This document shows positions 1 to 7,924 of a stretch of 64,000 nucleotides of DNA, one piece after another. Source of the stretch: JBGSIC01 sp041751875 (GTDB lineage: Bacteria > Bdellovibrionota > FAC87 > UBA2466 > JACKAF01); NCBI GenBank assembly GCA_041751875.1, contig JBGSIC010000029.1, forward strand, positions 1 to 64,000. Direction: 5' to 3'. Within the stretch, counting starts at the first letter, position 1; each line of letters begins with the position of its first letter. The notes under the pieces were generated by a model that was given only the letters and a program-made list of their open reading frames with translations, had not been told where the DNA came from and did not search any database. The position numbers and the translations under genes are program-made.

Positions 1-43
1 ATTTGTAATGAAAAATACGACCCAGGACACTAGGATATTACGG

Positions 44-877
44 ATGACGAAAAGGATTTTGGTTTTCGCAAAGCGCAATGACAGCGCAGCCAAGAATGCC
101 TGCCAGCAACTTGTCTCCTATTTAAAATCAAAGAAGATCGAATCGTTCGAAGTGAAAAATGGTGACGACACCATTCCCGAAGCCCAGGTAAAGAAATGTG
201 ATCTGGCGGTGGTGATCGGTGGAGACGGGACATTCCTTAATCTCGTCAAGCGGTTGCCCAAGAAAGACGCGCTCCCCATTATCGGAATCAATCTTGGAAC
301 GGTTGGCTTTATTACCGAGTTTTCTCCCAAAGAAATGCTTCAGGCGGTTGATCGCGCATTAAGCGGAAAGTTGGTTGAAGATAGCCGCACGCTTTTGAGC
401 GTTTCGCTGTGGCGTGGCAAGAAGTGTGTCCAGGACGGAATAGTCTTCAACGACGTCGTCATTAATAAGGACACGCGCACCTCTCTTGCCATCATGGACG
501 TTTTTTTAAGCGGCTTGTTACTTAGCCACGTGCGTGCGGATGGCTACATCGTTGCTACCGCGACCGGCTCTACGGGCTACGCTCTGTCGGCGGGAGGCCC
601 TTTGCTGCATCCCGGCATTGGGGGAATGGTACTTGCTCCCATCTGTCCTCATTCGCTTTCGTCGCGTCCAGTCGTTGTTCCACAGGAAGCCGAAGTGGAA
701 ATTCAGGTAAAGCAGTTCGCCGGGATTGCCTACCTCGTTTTCGACGGACAAATAAATGTAGAGATAAAAGAAAGCGACTGTGTAAAAATCTCCAAATCGG
801 ACACAACCTTGCGGATCTTACGATCGCCAAAACACGGTTGGGCTGAAGTCGTCAGAGAAAAACTCCAGATGATCTAG
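44..877 (+). CDS. nadK: NAD kinase
   Basis: Cytoplasmic ATP- or polyphosphate-dependent phosphorylation of NAD+ to NADP+. The GGDGT motif of the NAD/diacylglycerol kinase superfamily encoded at 218-232, the following NLGTVGF stretch and the glycine-rich ATGSTGYALSAGGP segment are all present and typical of bacterial NadK. I prefer the ATG at 44, giving 277 residues beginning MTKRILVF, which fits the family N-terminus; an in-frame ATG at 8 would add 12 residues and sits too close to the window edge to judge its ribosome site. The stop is 13 bp before the next gene, so the two are probably co-transcribed. Confidence 0.95.
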   Translation: MTKRILVFAKRNDSAAKNACQQLVSYLKSKKIESFEVKNGDDTIPEAQVKKCDLAVVIGGDGTFLNLVKRLPKKDALPIIGINLGTVGFITEFSPKEMLQAVDRALSGKLVEDSRTLLSVSLWRGKKCVQDGIVFNDVVINKDTRTSLAIMDVFLSGLLLSHVRADGYIVATATGSTGYALSAGGPLLHPGIGGMVLAPICPHSLSSRPVVVPQEAEVEIQVKQFAGIAYLVFDGQINVEIKESDCVKISKSDTTLRILRSPKHGWAEVVREKLQMI

Positions 878-890
878 GCTCATTTCTTTT

Positions 891-2183
891 ATGAGTCATT
901 CCATTGAAGAAGTAGTTGAGGGAATTCGACAGCATCCTCGACTTGTTTCTACTGATGATTTTGAAATCTCCTTACAAAATACGGAAACCGTAAGCACCCG
1001 CTTTCGCGAAGGCAAAGCCAGTGCCCAGAATTTTGAACAAAGCCTGTGGATTCAGTTGCGGGTGTTGTTACGCCGTCAACCTGGGATCGCGTCCATCTTG
1101 TATCGCAGTTCAGAGGATCTTCAGCGTCTTGTGGAGTCCGCGCTGGAAGCCGCCGAAGGGTCAAGCGCCGATCCGTGGTTTCGCTTTCCACTCGTGAAAG
1201 TTGCTAACGCGTTTGAAGGGGACGGTGCCGATTCTCCCGTCCCGTTACCCACCAGTTTGTTTTCTAATAGCGTCGATATCCCCATTGATGAAGTCTATGA
1301 GAGTTGCGTTCAGCGTGGTTATCTATGGAGACGGGAAGAAAAAGTAGAGGGTTCATACGTCCGTCGGTATCAGGGAGCCCAGTTTCGCGCTGCGAATGGC
1401 CCTAGTCTCGCTGACCTTCAAGTTTGTGGAACGAACTGGGAAGGCCGAGAGGAAAGCCTAAAGCGACTCATTGATCAAGAGCGCTTCCGAAAATCCGCAA
1501 GACCTTTTCGTTCCGCCTTAGGCAAACAAGTTCTGTTGCGACCACGCTTTGTTGCGCAATTGTTAGAGGAAGTCGGGCATTGGTTTTGCGCGGATAGAGC
1601 ACAGGCTTCACTCAGCCCTCTGAGCGACAGGGAGGGAGAGACGCTTTTTTCTCCCGCTTTCAGTTTGATTGACGAAGGCGGTATTGAAAATGGCGTGAAT
1701 GCCTACCCGTTTGATATAGAAGGAACCATCCCTCGTCGCACGATGCTCATTAACAAAGGTGTTTTGAGTAACTATTTACACAATAGTTACACGGCCGCAC
1801 GAGCCAATCGGCCTAGCACGGGAAACTATTTGCGAGCGCCTCACGCCAGTACCCCACAGATCGCGCCGTCTCATCTTTATGTCTCGAGTTCGTCGCCGAT
1901 GGAATCGGACCTGATTACTTTAATGGCTGAGGGGATCACTTTGGATACGGTGGAGTCCATGCAAGCCGTTCCCGGTGTCGGATCAGAGATTCTCTTTCGC
2001 GCTTCGGGCTGGGCGGTTCATGCCGGTAATCGGGTGACGTATCTTACGGGTATCTGCGGCAAGTGGGATCTGTTCGATGTGCTGCGCCGGGTTGTCGCAG
2101 TGGGCAAAGACATTGCTTTTTATGGTCATTGTGGTTCGCCGTCGATTTTGTTGGAGAATGTACCGTTAAGTGAAGAGAGATGA
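891..2183 (+). CDS. pmbA: TldD/PmbA (TldE-type) metalloprotease-like protein
   Basis: Member of the PmbA/TldD family, whose TldD-TldE heterodimer is a cytoplasmic zinc protease known for microcin maturation and CcdA turnover. The 430-residue length and the C-terminal half (INKGVLSNYLHNSYTAAR, then a GNYLRAP segment and PGVGSEILFRASGWAVHAG) match the family. I do not see the HExxxH zinc motif of TldD subunits, so this is the TldE/PmbA-like partner; no tldD partner lies in the window. It overlaps the downstream phosphatase gene by 4 bp (ATGA), indicating translational coupling. The assignment to the family is firm; the substrate is unknown. Confidence 0.85.
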   Translation: MSHSIEEVVEGIRQHPRLVSTDDFEISLQNTETVSTRFREGKASAQNFEQSLWIQLRVLLRRQPGIASILYRSSEDLQRLVESALEAAEGSSADPWFRFPLVKVANAFEGDGADSPVPLPTSLFSNSVDIPIDEVYESCVQRGYLWRREEKVEGSYVRRYQGAQFRAANGPSLADLQVCGTNWEGREESLKRLIDQERFRKSARPFRSALGKQVLLRPRFVAQLLEEVGHWFCADRAQASLSPLSDREGETLFSPAFSLIDEGGIENGVNAYPFDIEGTIPRRTMLINKGVLSNYLHNSYTAARANRPSTGNYLRAPHASTPQIAPSHLYVSSSSPMESDLITLMAEGITLDTVESMQAVPGVGSEILFRASGWAVHAGNRVTYLTGICGKWDLFDVLRRVVAVGKDIAFYGHCGSPSILLENVPLSEER

Positions 2184-2899
2184 AATTAACTGCCTTCGCC
2201 ATGACGGATATTGGTCTCAAACGAAAAGTGAACCAAGATTCCTACCTTAAAGATGATGCGCAGCAGCTTTTTGTCGTTGCCGATGGCATGGGCGGACACA
2301 AAGGCGGGGAAGTCGCGAGCAAGCTCGCCGTCGATCGCATTAAGGCTTATTGCGATAAGAACCCGAACCTCTCGGGCCGAGACATCCTGGATCGCGCCAT
2401 CAACGATTCTAGCTTTGCCATCAATAAGAAATCGCGTGAAAACGAAGATCTCAATGGCATGGGGACAACCGTCATCGCACTTCTTTTCCAAAACGATACG
2501 GCTTTCATTGGGCAGGTCGGCGACAGCCGTGCTTATCTGATGAATAACGGTGGTGTTTGGCAGGTGACGGAAGATCACTCGCTGATGAATGAAGAGATTC
2601 GGGCGGGCAGGCTTGCCGGGAAACAGGTCGAATCCTTCCAGTTTAAAAACGTCATTACCCGTTCCGTGGGATACGAAGACGCTGTTGCGGTGGATGTTTA
2701 CCGACGCAAAGTTCAGGTCGGCGACACTTTCCTTCTTTGTACGGATGGTCTTTCCGGTTTGGTTTCAGCCGAAGAAATGGCCCAAGAAGTTCTCAACCAT
2801 GGGTCGCAGGTAGGCCTTAAAAAGCTGATATCCATGGCAAATGCCCGCGGCGGAGAAGACAATATCACCGCAGTGGTGGTCCAAGTCGTATCAAAGTGA
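2180..2899 (+). CDS. PP2C-type Ser/Thr protein phosphatase (Stp/PrpC-like)
   Basis: Metal-dependent protein phosphatase of the PPM/PP2C family, single catalytic domain of 239 residues, cytoplasmic. Metal-ligand and signature elements are all visible: NQDSYL with Asp20, VADGMGGH with Asp35, GMGTTV, GDSRAYL, the late CTDGLSG and GGEDNIT. In bacteria such enzymes usually reverse Hanks-type kinases, but no kinase gene lies in the window. The gene overlaps the upstream pmbA-like gene by 4 bp. A second PP2C paralogue sits at 12643-13344. Confidence 0.93.
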   Translation: MKLTAFAMTDIGLKRKVNQDSYLKDDAQQLFVVADGMGGHKGGEVASKLAVDRIKAYCDKNPNLSGRDILDRAINDSSFAINKKSRENEDLNGMGTTVIALLFQNDTAFIGQVGDSRAYLMNNGGVWQVTEDHSLMNEEIRAGRLAGKQVESFQFKNVITRSVGYEDAVAVDVYRRKVQVGDTFLLCTDGLSGLVSAEEMAQEVLNHGSQVGLKKLISMANARGGEDNITAVVVQVVSK

Positions 2900-2959
2900 G
2901 GCGGCATGCAAGCCCCTGGGGGGCACCCCTGACTTGTCTTAAACCCGCCTATCGCCTAT

Positions 2960-4009
2960 ATGAAATACGCTGTGAAAAATTTTGAATTAAAGAGACCACC
3001 GCGACCGAGTTGGTTGCGCGAGCGTTTTGTGACGCTCATGGTGATTCCCGAGCGCACGCGCCAGGTGCACAAAGTCGTGGTGCCTTTTTTCGTGGTGAAG
3101 CTTGGGGTGGTACTCGCCTCGCTCACTGCTCTTTTTATTGGTTTCGTGGGAATCGACTATCTTCGAGTTCTTGGCCAAAGCGCTGAAAACAAGAGACTCA
3201 AAGGACAGAACTTTAAGCTTCGCCAAGAAATCCAACTGATTCGCAACAAAGTCGATTCGATGGAATTTAGTCTGGAACGCGTCCGCAATTACGCCAAAAA
3301 ACTCCAGATGCTTACGGGGCAGGGGGAAACGCAAGTTCGCAAAGGGGGTAAAACTCCTGTAGCGGCACCTATTTTTGACGATGTTCCGATGGATTCCACG
3401 CGCGTACCCGCCAGTTCAGGATCGGGTGACGGCGAAACAGACGCCGATGACTTGCACTCCAAACTGGAATTGCCCAAACAAGAACCGGTGATTGAAAGTC
3501 CGGGGCTACTTAATCAACGCATTGAACGTGTGCGGCTGATGACAGTCGACGCGGAATCGCATCTGTCAGAACTCCAGGACTATTTATTCTCGCGACGATC
3601 GCTTGCGATGGCGACGCCTTCGCTACTCCCGATTCCCGGTCGCATTTCTTCCAGCTTTGGTTACCGTTCGCACCCTGTGCATGGCAGTACCCGCTTACAC
3701 CGCGGCGTGGATTTGGTGGCGGAACCCGGTACACCTGTTCGGGCGCCTGCGCCGGGAACAATCATTTTTTCAGGCACGCAGCACGGCTACGGGAAAGTGG
3801 TAGTAATCGATCACGGCTTTGGAATTCGCACGCTTTTCGCGCATAACTCCAAGCTTTTCGTGGAACGCGGCCTGAAAGTCGAGCGCGGGCAAATCATCTC
3901 CCAGGTAGGAAATACCGGCCATTCCACAGGCCCCCATCTGCATTACGAAGTCCGGAAAAACGGCGTTGCGGTCAATCCTGTGCCCTTTTTCTCCGCCGCC
4001 AGCTACTAA
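2960..4009 (+). CDS. M23 (LytM) peptidoglycan endopeptidase, membrane anchored
   Basis: A 349-residue envelope protein with a short cytoplasmic N-terminus, one membrane segment around residues 38-60 (VVKLGVVLASLTALFIGFVG), a coiled-coil-prone stretch after it, a low-complexity linker and a C-terminal LytM/peptidase M23 domain. The zinc ligands are present: His247 and Asp251 (HRGVD) and the HxH pair His326/His328 (HLHYEV), so it should be an active zinc endopeptidase that cuts peptide cross-links, rather than a degenerate EnvC/NlpD-type activator. It follows the PP2C gene by 60 bp containing a GC-rich potential stem. Confidence 0.92.
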   Translation: MKYAVKNFELKRPPRPSWLRERFVTLMVIPERTRQVHKVVVPFFVVKLGVVLASLTALFIGFVGIDYLRVLGQSAENKRLKGQNFKLRQEIQLIRNKVDSMEFSLERVRNYAKKLQMLTGQGETQVRKGGKTPVAAPIFDDVPMDSTRVPASSGSGDGETDADDLHSKLELPKQEPVIESPGLLNQRIERVRLMTVDAESHLSELQDYLFSRRSLAMATPSLLPIPGRISSSFGYRSHPVHGSTRLHRGVDLVAEPGTPVRAPAPGTIIFSGTQHGYGKVVVIDHGFGIRTLFAHNSKLFVERGLKVERGQIISQVGNTGHSTGPHLHYEVRKNGVAVNPVPFFSAASY

Positions 4010-4087
4010 ATAATCCAATATATTCAATGCATTACATCCAGCGTGCATCGACATATTTGGGGGCCTCGTGCGTGCTAACATTCCCCT

Positions 4088-5326
4088 ATGGCTTTTATTG
4101 TACGTTATTCGACAAGCCTGACTTTCCTCCTGTTGATTCTCCTTCTTAATGCTTGTTCCAATGCCCAGCTTGATTGGTCTATGCCGAGCGGCCCCCTTAC
4201 AGTGGTGGAATCTCCCATCCTCCCTGAGCACATTTTCACCATTACGTCTTCGACCGCGGTGGTGGAATTGGTTTGGGACGAAGTTCATGCGGATGAGACT
4301 GCTTCATTTAATCTGAGCTCTTTGAGTGATGGAGCTGGTTTTTTCAGTGCTTTCATTGGCGGGAGTTCCGTGCAATTTGGGGGCGTTTCAGAATTGAGAA
4401 GCTTCGCACTCAATGAAAACTTTCATTCCGACTTTTTTAGCGGAAGCCTCGACTCGGCTCAGCTCCTGCTTATTGATTTGCAAGTTCGCACTAGAGACGA
4501 TCCGATTGCTACCGGTTCGTTTCTCCTTAACTTTGAGGCAACGGAAACTTTGGAACCTTGTGAGGGTTCAAAAGTGAGGCGCGTGAGACTGATCTTTCCC
4601 ACTAACTTTTACCCATTAATCGAAGAAAGCTACCAAACATGGTCGAGCTTACCGCCGGACCAAAAAATGAATACTTATCATACTTGGCTCCCGACAGCTC
4701 CCCAAGCGCCAGCGCTGCGGGATCTTAGGGGCTCCATTACCCAAGAGTGTAAACCGGTCGCGGTGGTTAAACCTGCCATTCCCCCTGAGCACGTCTTCAC
4801 CCTTTCCACTTCCAATGTTCTGGCAGACATTATTTGGGACGAAGGGCAAGCATGGGACCTTGCGACCCTTATATTGAATTCCGCAGCTTATGGGACTCGG
4901 GAGTCAAAAACGCTTACAAATATCGGTTCGGGATATGCAAGGTTTGGAGATGTAGGGGATGCGCATTCGAGGCAGCTTGATCTCGGCATTGAGCCGCAGT
5001 TTTTCTCCGGAGTGTTAGAGGCGGCTCGGATAGAGTTTATCAATCTACGATGGGACAGCGTTGGCGACTTTAGCTCGGGTACTTTTTTCGTTAATTTCGA
5101 GGCCCCCCATCCGTTGCAACCCTGCCAGGATACAGAAGTTAGGCGGGTGAGACTGACGTTTCCGCCTGATTATTCCAAGGAGCTCCTAGCCCTCCATCAG
5201 GATTGGGACAGCTCGGGTCGGTCCCGGGATTCCTTCCACGATTGGCTATTTTTCGAAGCTCCTTCCGAGGCGCAGAAGTTTCGGGACCTAAAAGGCACCC
5301 TGTCTCAAGAATGTATCGTGCGCTAG
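4088..5326 (+). CDS. Lipoprotein made of two tandem ~190-residue repeats, function unknown
   Basis: No family recognised. The N-terminus is a lipoprotein signal (hydrophobic run then LLLNAC, Cys23 lipidated). The mature part is an internal duplication: unit 1 starts near residue 43 (PILPEHIFTI) and unit 2 near residue 230 (AIPPEHVFTL). Each unit contains a WDE motif, a SGxLxxAxxxxINLxxR-like segment, a FxxNFEAxxxLxPC motif, a VRRVRLxFPxxF/Y motif and ends with RDLxGxxxQEC. Conserved Cys pairs in each unit suggest one disulfide per domain. The stop overlaps the convergent transaldolase gene by 4 bp (5323-5326). Confidence 0.8.
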   Translation: MAFIVRYSTSLTFLLLILLLNACSNAQLDWSMPSGPLTVVESPILPEHIFTITSSTAVVELVWDEVHADETASFNLSSLSDGAGFFSAFIGGSSVQFGGVSELRSFALNENFHSDFFSGSLDSAQLLLIDLQVRTRDDPIATGSFLLNFEATETLEPCEGSKVRRVRLIFPTNFYPLIEESYQTWSSLPPDQKMNTYHTWLPTAPQAPALRDLRGSITQECKPVAVVKPAIPPEHVFTLSTSNVLADIIWDEGQAWDLATLILNSAAYGTRESKTLTNIGSGYARFGDVGDAHSRQLDLGIEPQFFSGVLEAARIEFINLRWDSVGDFSSGTFFVNFEAPHPLQPCQDTEVRRVRLTFPPDYSKELLALHQDWDSSGRSRDSFHDWLFFEAPSEAQKFRDLKGTLSQECIVR

Positions 5327-5976
5327 GTTGCGGGGCGCGCGACCTTATTCCAGTCGTCTAAAAACTTCTTCAGTCCAATGTCAGTTAAGGGATGCTTGGT
5401 CATCTGCGCGATGACTTTAAGCGGAGCGGTCACGACCCCCGCGCCCAGTTTGGCGGCTTGGAGAATATGCACCGGGTGGCGCACGCTTGCGACCAAGACT
5501 TCAGTTTTAAATTTGTAGGCGTTAAAAATTTGCACGACATCGGCGATAAGCTGCATGCCGTCCTGGCCTAAATCATCGAGTCTTCCGATAAAGGGGCTGA
5601 CATAAGCGGCGCCGGCTTTGGCGGCCAAAAGCGCCTGAAGAGGCTGAAAAATCAGAGTCGTATTAACCGGAATCCCTTCGTCCGAAAGGGCCTTGATGGC
5701 TTTCAGGCCATCGGGCGTCATGGGAATTTTCACTACGACATTGTTCCCATACTTGCGAAGGGCTTTGCCCTCGGCGATCATTTCTTTCCATTCGAGACTG
5801 ACCACTTCTAGGCTGACCGGGCCATCCACAATTTCACAAATGGAGCGGGCCACTTCTTCGAAGGGCTTTCCCGTCTGGGCGACCAAGGAAGGATTCGTGG
5901 TCACCCCGTCGAGGACCCCCATCTCCTTGGCTTCCCGAATCTCGTCAATATTTCCAGAGTCGATAAAGAATTTCAT
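5323..5976 (-). CDS. tal: Transaldolase / fructose-6-phosphate aldolase family (TalC-type)
   Basis: Short 217-residue TalC/FSA-type class I aldolase, expected to transfer the dihydroxyacetone unit in the non-oxidative pentose phosphate pathway in the cytoplasm. The N-terminus MKFFIDSGN, the DGVTTNPSLV motif, SLEVVS and the Schiff-base lysine in VVVKIPMT are all visible, followed by VNTTLIFQ and YVSPFIGRLDD. The sequence cannot separate transaldolase from fructose-6-phosphate aldolase activity; transaldolase is commoner in this subfamily. It is convergent with, and overlaps by 4 bp, the lipoprotein gene. Confidence 0.92.
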   Translation of the reverse strand: MKFFIDSGNIDEIREAKEMGVLDGVTTNPSLVAQTGKPFEEVARSICEIVDGPVSLEVVSLEWKEMIAEGKALRKYGNNVVVKIPMTPDGLKAIKALSDEGIPVNTTLIFQPLQALLAAKAGAAYVSPFIGRLDDLGQDGMQLIADVVQIFNAYKFKTEVLVASVRHPVHILQAAKLGAGVVTAPLKVIAQMTKHPLTDIGLKKFLDDWNKVARPAT

Positions 5977-6025
5977 GCCCTTTTACTAGCTCATCTCGCG
6001 CTGGTCGTCTACGGCGTACCCAATC

Positions 6026-6055
6026 TTGACAAGGTTTGCCGAGGGTTCCTAGAAT
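6026..6055 (+). promoter_or_regulatory. Sigma70-type promoter for the ABC exporter operon
   Basis: TTGACA at 6026-6031 and TAGAAT at 6050-6055, 18-bp spacer. This is the best consensus pair in the gap between the divergent tal and ABC genes and would give a leader of about 165 nt before the ATG at 6227. Inferred from sequence only. Confidence 0.5.
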
Positions 6056-6226
6056 GATGCGGCACTAAATATCTTCATGGGTGCCTTTGGGTAATCCGAA
6101 TTTTTATTGTGACGGAAGGGCCGTCGGCGCAGTCTCAAAGAGACGGACTGCGGTATCGGGAGTGCGCAGAGGGGTGCTCAAGCGTTTACTTTCCCCGCGT
6201 ATCTCTAGCTATCGGGAGTTCTGGGC

Positions 6227-7147
6227 ATGATACAAGTACAAGACCTAACCAAATATTACGGGGACCGGCCTGCAGTGGACGGCATCTCCTTTCATATCGA
6301 GAAGGGGGAGATTCTCGGGTTTCTGGGCCAGAACGGTGCTGGCAAGACCACCACGATGAAGATTCTCACCTGCTTTATGCCCGCCACATCGGGAACGGTG
6401 AAAATTGCGGGATTTGATGTTTTTGAAAATCCCTACGAAATCAAAAAACGCATTGGCTATCTGCCGGAAAACCCGCCGCTTTACCAAGAGCTTCTGGTTT
6501 CCGAATATCTTTCGTTTGTTGCAGACTTACGCCTCGTTCCTAAGGCGGAAAAGAAAAAGAAGATAGATGCCGTGATTGAACGTCTCAATCTCGGAGAAGT
6601 GCGCAATCGCCTTATCGGCAACCTCTCAAAAGGGTTTCGCCAACGTGTGGGGCTTGCGCAAGCGCTCGTGCACGACCCACAAGTCTTGGTGATGGATGAG
6701 CCTACGATTGGGCTCGACCCCAAACAGGTGAGTGAAGCGCGCGAACTGATTCGTTCCATGCGCAACGAACGCACGGTAATCTACAGCACCCATATTTTAT
6801 CGGAAGTCGCGGCCACCTGTGATCGCATCATCATTATTGATCGGGGAAAAATTCGTGCGCAGGAGTCTTTGAAGGATTTGGGCGGAAATTCGACTCGCAC
6901 CGAAATCGTGGTGCAACAGCTCAATGACGGAGTCGTGAGTGCCCTGCAAAAGGTTGCCGGGGTGAAAACCGTAAAAGCGTCTTCAAACGGGGTACAAAAA
7001 CTTCTCATCGAATCCGAATCACGCGAGGACATTATGGCAGAACTTGCCCGTACGGTGGTTGGCCAAAACGTGGGACTGCTTCGCATGTCACCGGTGCAGT
7101 TACCACTGGAAGATTTCTATCTGAATTTGATCGGAGGCAAGGGGTAA
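6227..7147 (+). CDS. ABC transporter ATP-binding protein (GldA-like)
   Basis: Nucleotide-binding subunit, 306 residues, cytoplasmic face of the inner membrane. Walker A GQNGAGKT at residues 34-41, signature LSKGFRQRVGLAQAL, Walker B with the DEPTIGLDP D-loop, and the H-loop in IYSTHILSE are intact. It belongs to the exporter class (CcmA/GldA/NatA-like). The next two genes, 1 and 2 bp apart, encode a permease and a GldG-like auxiliary protein, so the three form one operon. In Bacteroidetes the equivalent trio was named for gliding, but in other phyla the substrate is unknown. Confidence 0.93.
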   Translation: MIQVQDLTKYYGDRPAVDGISFHIEKGEILGFLGQNGAGKTTTMKILTCFMPATSGTVKIAGFDVFENPYEIKKRIGYLPENPPLYQELLVSEYLSFVADLRLVPKAEKKKKIDAVIERLNLGEVRNRLIGNLSKGFRQRVGLAQALVHDPQVLVMDEPTIGLDPKQVSEARELIRSMRNERTVIYSTHILSEVAATCDRIIIIDRGKIRAQESLKDLGGNSTRTEIVVQQLNDGVVSALQKVAGVKTVKASSNGVQKLLIESESREDIMAELARTVVGQNVGLLRMSPVQLPLEDFYLNLIGGKG

Positions 7148-7148
7148 T

Positions 7149-7922
7149 ATGAGAGGCCTATTAGCGATCGTAAAAAAAGAACTCAAAAGTTATTTCTACT
7201 CGCCCGTAGCGTATGTGCTTCTGGCGATATTTCTTTTTATTATGGGTCTGATTTTCTCGAAGTTTGTGGGAATTTATCAGAGCTATAAGATGGCAAACCA
7301 GTTCGGAGCAGCCCAGGATATTACTCTCGATAAGCTCGCTCTTTTTCTCTACCAGAACATGGCGTTCATGCTTTGTTTTATCACGCCGTTTATTACCATG
7401 CGTTTGTTTGCGGAAGAGCGGCGTCAAAACACTTTTGAGCTCCTTTTGACTGCTCCTATCAGCAGTTTTCAGCTCGTGCTCGGGAAGTTTATCTCAGCGT
7501 ATATTGTGATCGGCATTATGGTGCTTGCGTCCTTTGCGTACGCGTTTTTCATGATTCTTTGGGGTAATCCGGATGTTTACATTATCCTCTCCACTTATTT
7601 GGGACTGCTTCTTGCGATGGGTTGTTACATCGCGCTTGGGGCGTTGATTTCCTCCTTCACAAGTAACCAGCTCATCGCCGCTGCCATTACCTTTATCGCT
7701 CTAATTTTCTTGTGGCTGCTTCAGAGCTTCGCGCAGGGAATCAACTTTAAGTTGGGTTGGCTGGAGCTCGGACCAGCTCTTGTGTATGTATCACCTTTAA
7801 CCCATTTGAACAGTTTTCATGAAGGCGTGATTCATATCAAGCACGTGGTTTACTTCTTGAGTTCAATCGCGCTCATGCTCTTTTTCACAAACCGTGTGAT
7901 CGAAAGTAATCGCTGGAGATAA
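7149..7922 (+). CDS. ABC-2 type permease (GldF-like)
   Basis: Membrane subunit of the ABC exporter, 257 residues with about six hydrophobic segments (first near residues 18-40, YVLLAIFLFIMGLIF). The RLFAEERRQNTFELLLTAPI motif just before the second helix pair is the classic coupling helix of ABC-2/GldF permeases and is strongly conserved here. It begins 1 bp after the ATPase gene's stop and is followed 2 bp later by the GldG-like gene. Confidence 0.93.
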   Translation: MRGLLAIVKKELKSYFYSPVAYVLLAIFLFIMGLIFSKFVGIYQSYKMANQFGAAQDITLDKLALFLYQNMAFMLCFITPFITMRLFAEERRQNTFELLLTAPISSFQLVLGKFISAYIVIGIMVLASFAYAFFMILWGNPDVYIILSTYLGLLLAMGCYIALGALISSFTSNQLIAAAITFIALIFLWLLQSFAQGINFKLGWLELGPALVYVSPLTHLNSFHEGVIHIKHVVYFLSSIALMLFFTNRVIESNRWR

Positions 7923-7924
7923 GA

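Noticed and set aside
6109..6417. 102-residue frame upstream of the ABC ATPase gene
   Set aside because: It overlaps the ATPase start in another frame, and its translation is not protein-like.
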